Source: an uncultured Rhodobacterales bacterium (GTDB lineage: Bacteria; Pseudomonadota; Alphaproteobacteria; Rhodobacterales; Rhodobacteraceae). From it: DNA of 64,000 nucleotides. Location: the NCBI GenBank assembly GCA_903873585.1, contig CAIQOV010000025.1, positions 88,950 to 152,949 of the forward strand, written 5' to 3'. Of the stretch, positions 52,389 through 60,013 are shown one piece after another; positions within the stretch are counted from its first letter, which is position 1, and each line of letters starts with the position of its first letter. The notes below the pieces were generated by a model, which was given only the letters and a program-made list of their open reading frames with translations, made no database searches and had not been told where the DNA came from. The position numbers and the translations under genes were made by a program.

Positions 52389-53465
52389 TTACACCCCCGG
52401 CGGCGGCGGGGGCGGTGGGATGGCGGCGAACAGGCTTGCGAGGTCTGTTTGGTCAGCCGTTTTCCAGCCGTCTTGACCCGCCGTCCAAACTTGCGTTGCG
52501 CGCGTTAGGCTGCCAGCGGCCACCAGTGCGGGCAGATCGCCCACGCCATAAGGCCCCTTGGTCGCGCCGTTTTCGGCCAGATGCCATTGCTTGACAGGGG
52601 GCGGGGGCGGCGGGGCTGCTGCGGTGGCCGCAGCCTGTGCGCCCATGTTCAACCCCATGCCCGCGCCCATGGCAGCGCCCATCGTGGCCCCCATAGCGGA
52701 GTTGGGATTGCCCAAGCCTTCGGCGGCGTTGAACTGGGTGAATTTGCCCAAATCGCCCGCAAGACCAATCGAGGTGCGCTTGTCGAGCACCTTTTCCACC
52801 TCTTCGGGCAACGAGATGTTTTCAATGTAAAATTCGGGCAGGGTCAGGCCATAATTGCCAATCGTGGGGGCAATGGCCGTGCCCACCACCTTGGCCAAGT
52901 CGGCGGTATTGGCCGCCATATCCAGCACGGGAATGCCGGATTTGGCCAAAGACTGGCTCATTTCCTGCACAATCACATTGCGAATCTGGGTCGAGATTTC
53001 GTCAGCGGTGAATTCACCGTCTGTGCCGACAACCTCTTTCATGAAGATGCCCGGATCGGTCACGCGCATCGAATAGGTGCCAAAGGCGCGAATCCGCACG
53101 GGGCCAAATTCGGGATCGCGGCACATTATGGGATTTTGCGTGCCCCATTTGAAATTGTTAAAACGGGTGGTGTTGATAAAATACACCTCGCATTTGAAGG
53201 GCGAGGAGAAGCCGTATTGCCAGCTTTGCAACGTGGTCAGGATGGGTAAGTTGTTGGTTTGCAACTCATATAGGCCGGGGCCAAACACGTCGGCCAATTG
53301 GCCTTCGTTGATGAACACCGCCGCCTGACCTTCGCGCACGGTCAACTTGGCACCGTATTTGATCGCATTGTCGTGCCGTTCAAACCGCCAGACCATTGTG
53401 TCGCGGGTGTCATCTGTCCAAGAGATGACGTCGATAAATTCGCCCTTCAGGAATCCGAATACCAT
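52389..53465 (-). CDS. SPFH-domain protein with C-terminal GYF_2 domain
   Basis: A 358-residue protein of the YdjI / virion-core-like SPFH group. The N-terminal half (IDVISWTDDTRDTMVWRFE, AVFINEGQLADVFGPGLYEL) is the SPFH/band-7 fold. A coiled stretch and a Gly/Met/Ala-rich low-complexity segment (about 250-285) follow. Residues about 290-350 form a GYF_2 domain (WHLAENGATKGPYGVGDLP). SPFH proteins scaffold membrane microdomains. It lies between a DUF2927 lipoprotein gene (2-base gap) and a zinc-ribbon membrane protein gene. The viral name of some homologues does not imply a prophage. Confidence 0.85.
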   Translation of the reverse strand: MVFGFLKGEFIDVISWTDDTRDTMVWRFERHDNAIKYGAKLTVREGQAAVFINEGQLADVFGPGLYELQTNNLPILTTLQSWQYGFSSPFKCEVYFINTTRFNNFKWGTQNPIMCRDPEFGPVRIRAFGTYSMRVTDPGIFMKEVVGTDGEFTADEISTQIRNVIVQEMSQSLAKSGIPVLDMAANTADLAKVVGTAIAPTIGNYGLTLPEFYIENISLPEEVEKVLDKRTSIGLAGDLGKFTQFNAAEGLGNPNSAMGATMGAAMGAGMGLNMGAQAAATAAAPPPPPPVKQWHLAENGATKGPYGVGDLPALVAAGSLTRATQVWTAGQDGWKTADQTDLASLFAAIPPPPPPPGV

Positions 53466-53467
53466 GT

Positions 53468-54409
53468 TTACCTCTTAGCCCCATTTTGCGCAACAGTTTC
53501 GCCGCCCAATAAGCGCTTTGCAAGTGTTTCGACAATTGGCCGCGCCTCTGCCCCTGTCATTCCGGGGGTTAAAGCCGGATCGTAAAGGATTTGCAGCATC
53601 AATTCATCTTGATGCGTCAAAAGCGCGAATTCCTGATCGTCGTTGAAGATTGAAGGCCGCGCCGCGTTGCTGTCATTTGGCAGGCCCAAAGATTGCGCCA
53701 ATTCCTCGTGCATACAGGCCAAGCGCATCAGATCGGGGTGCTCTGCCGGTATGACCGCCACGGCACGTTCATAGGTTGAACTGGCCGCATCCGATTGCGT
53801 CAGCACTTGGCAATAGGTGCCCCGATCCATCTGTGTCACCGATTGCAATTGCCCCGCCGACAGGCCGGGGATTTCAGTATTCAACGCAGGCCCCAAGGCG
53901 GCACGGTCATCGACGCTGGCAATATAAAGCCAGAAGTTGGGCGATTTTTCGGACAGGCCGATGGGGTGGCCCGTCACCTTGGACAGGCGCGCTAGGTAAT
54001 CGGCCACACGGACGCGGTCGGCGCTTTGCTGGGCCACAGGAACCGCGTTGCCAAAGCGCAGGGCTACGCGCACCGGCACTTGCCAGCGCATCAGCAAAAT
54101 CGGCGTGGCGGTGGCGTGCCTTGTGACTTGGCCACCGGCGTATTCTTCATAAAGGGCGATGCGCAAGAAATTCTCGGTCAGGTCGCGGTCGGTAAAGCGT
54201 GCGTCTTTCGGGGCGGTGTCGGTGCGCAATAGGCCTTCAGACAACAGCGCCTTTTGCACTTGCGCGTAATGTTGGCGCATCGCTGCGCTGGCGGGCGTGC
54301 CGGATAGAGTGGGGCCTTGCCCCGATGGGCTTGGCGGTTGCGGCGGCGCGCAGGCGGCCAGCGCCAACATCAGCGCGCAAGTGCTAAGGGCCAAGCGGGC
54401 AAGGCGCAT
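53468..54409 (-). CDS. DUF2927 family lipoprotein
   Basis: A 313-residue protein with a lipoprotein signal peptide (lipobox LAAC, lipidated C20) and a Pro-rich linker, then a DUF2927 domain with DLTENFLRIALYEEYAG and the metalloprotease-like MRLACMHEELAQSLGLPND. The HEE-x(n) pattern hints at a zinc peptidase fold, but I cannot confirm activity. It should sit on the periplasmic face or in the outer membrane. ATG 54409 overlaps the telA stop (TGATG), so translation is coupled to TelA. Confidence 0.82.
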   Translation of the reverse strand: MRLARLALSTCALMLALAACAPPQPPSPSGQGPTLSGTPASAAMRQHYAQVQKALLSEGLLRTDTAPKDARFTDRDLTENFLRIALYEEYAGGQVTRHATATPILLMRWQVPVRVALRFGNAVPVAQQSADRVRVADYLARLSKVTGHPIGLSEKSPNFWLYIASVDDRAALGPALNTEIPGLSAGQLQSVTQMDRGTYCQVLTQSDAASSTYERAVAVIPAEHPDLMRLACMHEELAQSLGLPNDSNAARPSIFNDDQEFALLTHQDELMLQILYDPALTPGMTGAEARPIVETLAKRLLGGETVAQNGAKR

Positions 54410-55569
54410 CAGGCGGACCCTTTGGGAGCATTGGCTTTGGCCGCAGCCAAGGTGTCTTTCAGCGCCGCTTCCATCTTGGCCAATTCGTCAGCCGCCTCGG
54501 CCCGTTTGGCCTTGCCTGCATCGGCGATGGCCAAGCTATCTTGGATCGTGGCAATCAAAGTGTCGTTGGCGGCTTTGACGGCGGCAATGTCAAACACCCC
54601 GCGCTCCATCTCGGTGCGCACCACTTTGTTCGCTTCGCCCAAGCTTTGGGCGTTTTGGGTTAGCAGATCGTTGGTCAGATCATTGGCCGCGCGCACCGCA
54701 TCGGCCGCCTCGCGTGAGCGTTGGATGGTAAGCGCCTGCGCCAGTTGGGTTTCCCACAAAGGCACGGTGTTGATCAGCGTGGCGTTGATCTTGCCGACCA
54801 GCGACTTGTCATTCTCTTGCACCAACCGGATCGAGGGCAGGGCCTGCATCGTGACTGTGCGCGTCAGGTGCAGATCATAAACGCGGCGTTCCAGATCATC
54901 GCGCGCCATGCGCATATCGCGCAGCGATTGCGCCGCTTTGACGGGATCGGGGGCGGTTGTCACGGCGGCTTCTAGCGCGGGCAAGTCGGTTGTGTCTAAT
55001 GCGTGCAGCTTGGCTTGGCCTGCGGCAATATAAAGCGCCAATTCGTCGTAAAAGCTCAGCGTTTTGGTGTACAGCAAATCCAGCGCCTTGATGTCTTTGA
55101 GCAGCACCGTTTCATGGCTCAGCAGGTTTTCGGTGATCTTGTCAATTTGCAACTGCACCTGTTCATAACGCGCGATGAACTGGGCAAGGGGGGCGGCAGC
55201 GCCCGTCAACCGCTCCCACCACGAGCGGCGTCGATTGGCGTTAAGTTCGGATCCGGAAAAGCCACGAATGGTCGAGACGATTTCCGCCAGCGATTGGCCC
55301 GCAGGCCCAAGGTCTTTGGCCTTCACGCCCGACAGCATCTCTTGGCTGATCGCGCGCAAGTCGCTTTGGGCGGCGGCTCCGAAGGCGATGATGGTCTGGG
55401 TGTTGGCCATGTCTAACTCGCCCAAGCGATGGGTGATGGCTTGCGCTTGGGGGCCAAGGGCGGCTGAAAGCGGTACCACCTCTGGCGCGGGGGCCGGCAG
55501 CGGGGTGGCGGTCAAGGTATCAATTTGGGCCGAAACGGTGCTGGCCTGATCGCGGACGGTCTTGGGCAT
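54409..55569 (-). CDS. telA: TelA / toxic anion resistance protein
   Basis: A 386-residue, almost wholly alpha-helical protein of the TelA (KlaA/YaaN) family. The core spans about residues 70-370, with QLQIDKITENLLSHETVLLKDI, YIAAGQAKL and the C-terminal TEMERGVFDIAAVKAANDTL. Family members are linked to tellurite resistance, cell-envelope stress and antimicrobial tolerance; the mechanism is unknown. Pairing with XpaC directly upstream repeats the xpaC-yaaN arrangement of Bacillus. ATG 55569 is preferred to the longer frame. It overlaps the DUF2927 gene by one base. Confidence 0.9.
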   Translation of the reverse strand: MPKTVRDQASTVSAQIDTLTATPLPAPAPEVVPLSAALGPQAQAITHRLGELDMANTQTIIAFGAAAQSDLRAISQEMLSGVKAKDLGPAGQSLAEIVSTIRGFSGSELNANRRRSWWERLTGAAAPLAQFIARYEQVQLQIDKITENLLSHETVLLKDIKALDLLYTKTLSFYDELALYIAAGQAKLHALDTTDLPALEAAVTTAPDPVKAAQSLRDMRMARDDLERRVYDLHLTRTVTMQALPSIRLVQENDKSLVGKINATLINTVPLWETQLAQALTIQRSREAADAVRAANDLTNDLLTQNAQSLGEANKVVRTEMERGVFDIAAVKAANDTLIATIQDSLAIADAGKAKRAEAADELAKMEAALKDTLAAAKANAPKGSA

Positions 55570-55634
55570 GATACTCTCACGGCATGGGGCCCAATGGGCG
55601 GCTGTAGGGCAGATAGGTGGGCTGTCGGCCAAAG

Positions 55635-56516
55635 TCAGGGGGCGGAGCTTTCTAATTTCAACCGATCCCGCAGCACCTGAATTTCGATATCCAGATCGGT
55701 GTGGCTGTTGGCCAAAAGCGCGTTGGTGCGGGCGGCGAAGTTGGTTTCAAGGTCTGACAGCAGCGCTTCGTAATCGGCGCGGGCTTTGGCATCGCGGCTT
55801 GCGGCGAAGATATCGGCGAACTTGGCCGTCGCATCGCGCGCCCCTGTCAGATAGAGCGACATGAATTTGCGCGCGGCTGTCAGATCACCGGGGTCGTTTT
55901 CAACTTGGCGAAACAGGCCGCGGGCAATGTCACAAAAGCGCGCCACGCGCGATTCCAACGCCGAATCTCGTGCCCGCAGGATGGCGTCTGACATGGCGGC
56001 AAGCAGCGCTTCGCCCTCTGTCACAGCGCGGGCCACGCGGTCGGTTTGAAACAGGTCTTGGCCCGCCATCCCTTTGGATTTCAAAGGATCAAGACCGAAA
56101 GAGGCCACATGCAGCACACAACCCAACACCGCAAAACCCGCCAGCACAAAGAGGGGCTGTGCCCCCGCAAACCCACCCAGTGCCAAGCCAAGCCCCGTCA
56201 GCGCCGCCCCAAGCATCTTGCGCGGCAGTGCAGGCGGGCGCGAAACCTTGCGCGCATCATAAGCCGCCTGCGCCTTGACCCCTTCGCGCGTCACCCAAGC
56301 GGCCAGAACCAACAGGCCAGCGGCGGTTATCAGGGCCAGCAAGCCCGTGGGCGTTGCGGTGAAGGCTTTGATCACAAAGGGAAAGGGTAAAGCAAAGGCC
56401 AGATTGGCCCGCAACAGCGCCCCGCTGGGTGGCGGGGCCAAGATCAGGTCTTGCGTTTGGCCTGACCTGCCCGTGTCGTTTTTGGGGCTATAAGCCCCCA
56501 CAACCCGCCGCGCCAT
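55635..56516 (-). CDS. xpaC: XpaC-like membrane protein (5-bromo-4-chloroindolyl phosphate hydrolysis family)
   Basis: A 293-residue protein with an N-terminal cytoplasmic segment, about four hydrophobic spans (roughly 40-75 and 100-140) and a helical cytoplasmic domain (about 150-293; SMALL-type helices RDSALESRVARFCDIARGLFRQ, LSDLETNFAARTNALL). This fits the XpaC family, usually encoded with TelA. The family name comes from a phosphatase-screen phenotype and does not prove an enzyme. Its ATG 56516 overlaps the stop of a 27-codon membrane microprotein gene by one base. Confidence 0.83.
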   Translation of the reverse strand: MARRVVGAYSPKNDTGRSGQTQDLILAPPPSGALLRANLAFALPFPFVIKAFTATPTGLLALITAAGLLVLAAWVTREGVKAQAAYDARKVSRPPALPRKMLGAALTGLGLALGGFAGAQPLFVLAGFAVLGCVLHVASFGLDPLKSKGMAGQDLFQTDRVARAVTEGEALLAAMSDAILRARDSALESRVARFCDIARGLFRQVENDPGDLTAARKFMSLYLTGARDATAKFADIFAASRDAKARADYEALLSDLETNFAARTNALLANSHTDLDIEIQVLRDRLKLESSAP

Positions 56517-56599
56517 CAGGTGCCAACCCCAAATGCCACATAAAGCGCCAGCGCTGATAACAGCACAAAGGCAAGGCTTTGCAGCGCTTTAGCTGACAT
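56516..56599 (-). CDS. 27-residue transmembrane microprotein leading the XpaC/TelA operon
   Basis: A 27-codon ORF begins at ATG 56599 (MSAKALQSLAFVLLSALALY) and ends in TGA, overlapping the XpaC start by one base (TGATG). A GGAG ribosome site lies about 8 bases upstream. After a short polar head, residues about 8-25 form one hydrophobic helix. It is below normal gene-calling size. The tight coupling to xpaC argues for real translation, either as a functional membrane peptide or as a translational lead-in. I know of no family for it. Confidence 0.6.
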   Translation of the reverse strand: MSAKALQSLAFVLLSALALYVAFGVGT

Positions 56600-56714
56600 A
56601 AAAAGGCTCCACCGACCACAGAATGCAAGAATGACTATAGGGGCCGATCGACAGGCTGGCTATAGCCCGCCCATCATTTCCGACACAAATGCCCAAATTT
56701 CCGGCAAACACCCC

Positions 56715-57683
56715 TTAAGGATTGCGCCGAGGCTTGGTCGCGGGGCCAGATTTCGCGCCAGCCTTGCCATCGCCGCGCGGCTTGCCCGCAGGGGCGGGCC
56801 CGTCATTGCGGCGGCGCGGGGCTTCGGCCTTGCCGCCTTCGCGGGCGGGACCATGGCTGACGCTGCGGCCAGCGGGCTTGGGCGCGGCCTTCTTGGGCAC
56901 ATCCTCTTCGGCCATCGGGTCTAGGCCCAACTGATCGCGCAGGATGCGCGGCTTGATCTCTTCCACTTCGCCGGGTTGCAGATCGCCCAAGCGGAAAGGG
57001 CCATAGCTGATGCGGATCAGGCGGTTCACATACAGATCCAGCGCGTTCAGCGCGCGGCGGATTTCGCGGTTCTTGCCCTCGCGCAGGCCAATGGTCAGCC
57101 AAGCGTTGGCGCCTTGGATCCGGTCAAGCATCACGTTCATCGGCTGAAAGCGCTCGCCGTCCACCGTGATGCCCTTGCGCAACGGTTCCAGATCGACATC
57201 GGTCGGATTGCCATTGATGCGCACACGGTATTTGCGCAGCCATCCGGTCGAGGGCAGTTCCAACCGGCGCTTCAACTCGCCGTCATTGGTTAGCAAAAGC
57301 AACCCTTCCGAGTTCAAATCCAATCGCCCGACCGACATAACGCGGGGCATATCTTCGGGCAGGGTTTCAAACACCGTCTGGCGACCCTTTTCATCAGACT
57401 CAGACGTCACCAACCCCTCGGGCTTGTAATACAGCCACAGCCGCGCCGGTTCGGCAGCGGCCACAGGCTTGCCGCCCACGGTGATCTTGTCACGGTCCGT
57501 CACGTTCAGCGCGGGCGATGTGATGACCTTGCCATTCACCGCAACCTCGCCAATTTCGATCAACCGCTCTGCCTCGCGCCGCGAGGCGATGCCGGCCCTT
57601 GAAAGGACTTTGGCAATACGCTCGCCCGCAGGGGTCGCTTTTTCGGCGGCCACGGGTGCGGCGGGGGTTGATTTCGGGGGCAT
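56715..57683 (-). CDS. rluB: Pseudouridine synthase RluB-like
   Basis: A 322-residue rRNA pseudouridine synthase of the RsuA/RluB/RluE family. The N-terminal S4 RNA-binding domain covers about residues 20-68 and the catalytic motif GRLDLNSEGLLLLTNDG holds catalytic D122. KYRVRINGNP and REGKNREIRRAL follow. The C-terminal 75 residues are a low-complexity Lys/Arg/Pro/Gly tail, common in alphaproteobacterial homologues and probably RNA-binding. RluB acts on 23S rRNA; the exact target here is inferred. It is divergent from tadA, with 72 bases between. Confidence 0.9.
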   Translation of the reverse strand: MPPKSTPAAPVAAEKATPAGERIAKVLSRAGIASRREAERLIEIGEVAVNGKVITSPALNVTDRDKITVGGKPVAAAEPARLWLYYKPEGLVTSESDEKGRQTVFETLPEDMPRVMSVGRLDLNSEGLLLLTNDGELKRRLELPSTGWLRKYRVRINGNPTDVDLEPLRKGITVDGERFQPMNVMLDRIQGANAWLTIGLREGKNREIRRALNALDLYVNRLIRISYGPFRLGDLQPGEVEEIKPRILRDQLGLDPMAEEDVPKKAAPKPAGRSVSHGPAREGGKAEAPRRRNDGPAPAGKPRGDGKAGAKSGPATKPRRNP

Positions 57684-57755
57684 TCGGGGGACCTATCAAG
57701 AAGAAAAAGCGTGGCGGCTTTGTGCCGTCACGGGGTGTAGGATATTTGACCAAGC

Positions 57756-58214
57756 ATGAAAGAGCAACGCGCCTTCCTGTCTTTCATGGAACTGGCCTTG
57801 GCAGAGGCCAAATCCGCCGCCCTGCGCGGTGAAGTGCCGGTGGGCGCGGTGGTGGTTTTTGGTGGTGAAGTGGTGGCAAGTGCGGGCAACCGCACGCGCG
57901 AACTGTGCGACCCAACCGCCCATGCCGAGGTGCTGGCCGTCCGCGCCGCCTGTGCTGCCTTGGGGTCGGAACGGCTGACAGGGCATGATCTGTATGTCAC
58001 TCTAGAACCCTGCCCGATGTGCGCTGCCGCCATCTCTGCCGCGCGGATCGGGCGGCTGTATTACGGCGCGTCAGACCCGAAATCGGGCGGTGTGGCGCAG
58101 GGCGCGCGGGTGTTTTCCCATCCGCAATGCCACCACGTGCCCGAGGTTTATGACGGGATTGCGGCGGTAGAGTGCGAGAGGTTGTTGAAGGATTTCTTCG
58201 CAGAGCGGCGCTAG
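57756..58214 (+). CDS. tadA: tRNA-specific adenosine deaminase
   Basis: A 152-residue zinc deaminase that converts A34 to inosine in tRNA-Arg. The active site contains HAE (H56, A57, E58) and EPCPMC with zinc ligands C86 and C89. YGASDPKSGGV and the C-terminal ERLLKDFFAERR are family-typical. ATG 57756 is the natural start. It is followed within 10 bases by a 170-bp segment bounded by inverted repeats. Confidence 0.94.
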   Translation: MKEQRAFLSFMELALAEAKSAALRGEVPVGAVVVFGGEVVASAGNRTRELCDPTAHAEVLAVRAACAALGSERLTGHDLYVTLEPCPMCAAAISAARIGRLYYGASDPKSGGVAQGARVFSHPQCHHVPEVYDGIAAVECERLLKDFFAERR

Positions 58215-58218
58215 GGGA

Positions 58219-58388
58219 ACACTTTTTCTGCGAAAAAGTAGGCTGCCGCGCTGCGACGTTAGGGGCGCGTGCAATGCCAGCATTCGGGCACACAAGAGCA
58301 CGCGCTGCGCGACACCTGCTTTGCGTTTTTGTCACAGGATTTTCTGACCGATTTGGCCTTGGGCCCTACTTTTTCGCAGAAAAAGTGT
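58219..58388. repeat. 170-bp segment bounded by perfect 24-bp inverted repeats
   Basis: The outer 24 bases, 58219-58242 and 58365-58388, are exact reverse complements. Each end is also a TTTTTCTGCGAAAAA-type palindrome (copies f and g, stems 58221-58228/58232-58239 and 58368-58375/58379-58386). The 122-base interior shows no ORF of note and no target-site duplication that I can identify. It is either a MITE-like unit or two paired terminator-type elements. Confidence 0.55.
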
Positions 58389-58469
58389 CGCCCACCTAAA
58401 ATAACCTTTGGCAAACACAAAAGTTGTGATAGCGAATCCTTGCCCGAAGTCAGCTATAAGGGGGGCCAC

Positions 58470-58535
58470 ATGTCGCGATATTGCACATTCGTCCAAATCC
58501 TTATGACCGGCGTGGTCAGTGGCGTAGTCCGCTGA
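58470..58535 (+). CDS. 21-codon ORF upstream of the DUF1127-like gene (possible leader peptide)
   Basis: ATG 58470 follows AAGGGGGG (58459-58466) closely and opens a 21-codon ORF ending in GVVSGVVR, with five Val in the whole peptide. The last codons and stop lie in an 8-bp hairpin (58512-58519 with 58532-58539). It could be a leader peptide or a small protein. The downstream gene is a small DUF1127-like ORF and not a branched-chain amino-acid gene, so a valine attenuator is not supported. The rest of 58215-58647 holds only the inverted-repeat segment and an unassigned 110-base spacer. Confidence 0.35.
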   Translation: MSRYCTFVQILMTGVVSGVVR

Positions 58536-58647
58536 CCGCGACCCGTCTGACTTTCGGCAAAACTCTCCCATAACCCCAAGATCAAGACCGCACTCGCTGG
58601 TTTTGTCACACCCAAATCCTAACACAGGAGCGCCCCCGTAAAGGGCG

Positions 58648-58872
58648 ATGAATTCTATGACGTTAGACGATCCAAACGCTTTGCCCCTGCCTGACCTGCG
58701 CCTTCTCATCGCCCGCCACGGGGCCTTGGCCGTTGGATGGGCCTATCTGCGCGCGGCTTTGGCGCGCAAACGGCATCCTCCAGACCACTCAAGACCCTTA
58801 AGCGATCATATCCGCCGCGACATCGGCTTGGGGCCGGCCCCAAAGCCGATGCCGCCGCCGTGGCGTTTTTAA
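58648..58872 (+). CDS. Small DUF1127-like protein
   Basis: A 74-residue basic protein. The C-terminal PLSDHIRRDIGLGPAP resembles the DUF1127 ending (L-x-DIGL), and the middle is Arg/Ala-rich (YLRAALARKRH). ATG 58648 or ATG 58657 could serve as start; AAAGGGCG lies just before the first. The gene is convergent with the UPF0173 hydrolase gene, 3 bases apart. Family assignment rests on the short C-terminal motif only. Confidence 0.6.
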   Translation: MNSMTLDDPNALPLPDLRLLIARHGALAVGWAYLRAALARKRHPPDHSRPLSDHIRRDIGLGPAPKPMPPPWRF

Positions 58873-58875
58873 AGC

Positions 58876-59568
58876 CTAAACCGTGATCGCTACCAGAACC
58901 TGCGGTTCGATAACGTTCACGCCGGGCAGGCCTGCAACCAGAACCTCGGCCGATTGTTCCAGCAAGGGGAAGGTGCGGTAGTGGCAGGGGATGACGGTTT
59001 TAAAGTTGAAATAGCGCCGCGCGGCATAGGCTGCGCGGGCCATATCCATGGTGAAATGCCCGCCTGCCGACAGGATGCCGATGTCGGGCTTATGATAATC
59101 GCCCATCCAATCCATATCGGCCATAATGTCGGTATCGCCCGAGATATAGATCGTGTGGCCCTCGCCTGCGATCATAAAGCCCGCTTCTGACCCCACTGCC
59201 ACCGGCCCGTTGGCCCCCGTGGCCGATGAAGAGTGGCAGGCGTTGACCAGCGTTACCTTTGCCCCGTTACAGTCGATCGTGCCGCCTTTGTTAAATCCCG
59301 TGATCTCGACCCCTTCCGTTGCGGCCAGATAGCCCACAAGGTCATAGATCCCCGCAATCTTCACCCCTGCCTCTTTGGCAATCGCCACCGCATCGCCGGT
59401 ATGGTCGCCGTGGCCATGGGTCAAAAGAATATGCGTCACCCCGTCAACCGCTTCGGCGCGGCGGTCGGCGGGAAACATCGGGTTGCCGGTCAGCCACGGG
59501 TCAATCAGCAAAACTGCCGCGCCAATTTCGATACGAAAGCCGGAATGGCCAAGCCAGATGATTTTCAT
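58876..59568 (-). CDS. UPF0173 metal-dependent hydrolase (metallo-beta-lactamase fold)
   Basis: A 230-residue protein of the UPF0173 group. It opens with MKIIWLGHSGFRIE and carries the zinc-binding THGHGDH (50-56), followed by ISGDTDI (Asp ligand) and VIPCHYRTFPLL (His ligand). The substrate is unknown. ATG 59568 has AAGGAA 6 bases upstream; the long upstream frame is a shadow over the gatC promoter region. It is divergent from gatC. Confidence 0.9.
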   Translation of the reverse strand: MKIIWLGHSGFRIEIGAAVLLIDPWLTGNPMFPADRRAEAVDGVTHILLTHGHGDHTGDAVAIAKEAGVKIAGIYDLVGYLAATEGVEITGFNKGGTIDCNGAKVTLVNACHSSSATGANGPVAVGSEAGFMIAGEGHTIYISGDTDIMADMDWMGDYHKPDIGILSAGGHFTMDMARAAYAARRYFNFKTVIPCHYRTFPLLEQSAEVLVAGLPGVNVIEPQVLVAITV

Positions 59569-59725
59569 GGGGGGTTCCTTTTTTGCTTGCCGCAACATAG
59601 GCCATTTGCGTCGCAGGAAAAGGGCTGTCAGCGGCGCGCCGTCTTGCGGGCTGTTGCGCGGGCGGCTAAAGGGAAAGCCAAACTGACGGGGGCGCGCCGC
59701 CCTCGCAACGCAAGGAACCCGCCCC

Positions 59726-60013
59726 ATGTCGATTGACACAGCGACCGCGCGCAAGGTGGCCAAACTGGCCCGCATTCGGGTGCAAGAGGCTGACCTGCCC
59801 AAATTGGCAGAGCAGCTTTCGGGCATCTTGGGCTTTATGGAGCAGTTGAACGAAGTCGACGTCACGGGGATTGAACCCATGGTGTCGGTCACGCCAATGG
59901 GCTTGGCGCGGCGGGCGGATGTGGTGACTGACGGCAATATTCAGGGCCAAATTCTGGCCAACGCGCCTGATGCGCGCGAAGGCTTTTTTGCGGTGCCCAA
60001 GGTGGTGGAATAA
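59726..60013 (+). CDS. gatC: Asp/Glu-tRNA amidotransferase subunit C
   Basis: A 95-residue subunit that stabilises GatA in the GatCAB complex, which converts misacylated Glu-tRNA-Gln and Asp-tRNA-Asn. The pattern [17 protein letters not shown], then [22 protein letters not shown] and a C-terminal [12 protein letters not shown] is diagnostic. It overlaps the gatA start by one base (TAATG). gatB is not in the window. Confidence 0.95.
   Translation: MSIDTATARKVAKLARIRVQEADLPKLAEQLSGILGFMEQLNEVDVTGIEPMVSVTPMGLARRADVVTDGNIQGQILANAPDAREGFFAVPKVVE

Noticed and set aside
52389..53465. Prophage remnant, because homologues are named virion core protein
   Set aside because: The protein is an SPFH-GYF protein inside a cellular operon; no other phage gene is present.
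58470..58535. Valine attenuator for an ilv gene
   Set aside because: The downstream genes are a DUF1127-like ORF and a convergent hydrolase; no branched-chain synthesis gene follows.
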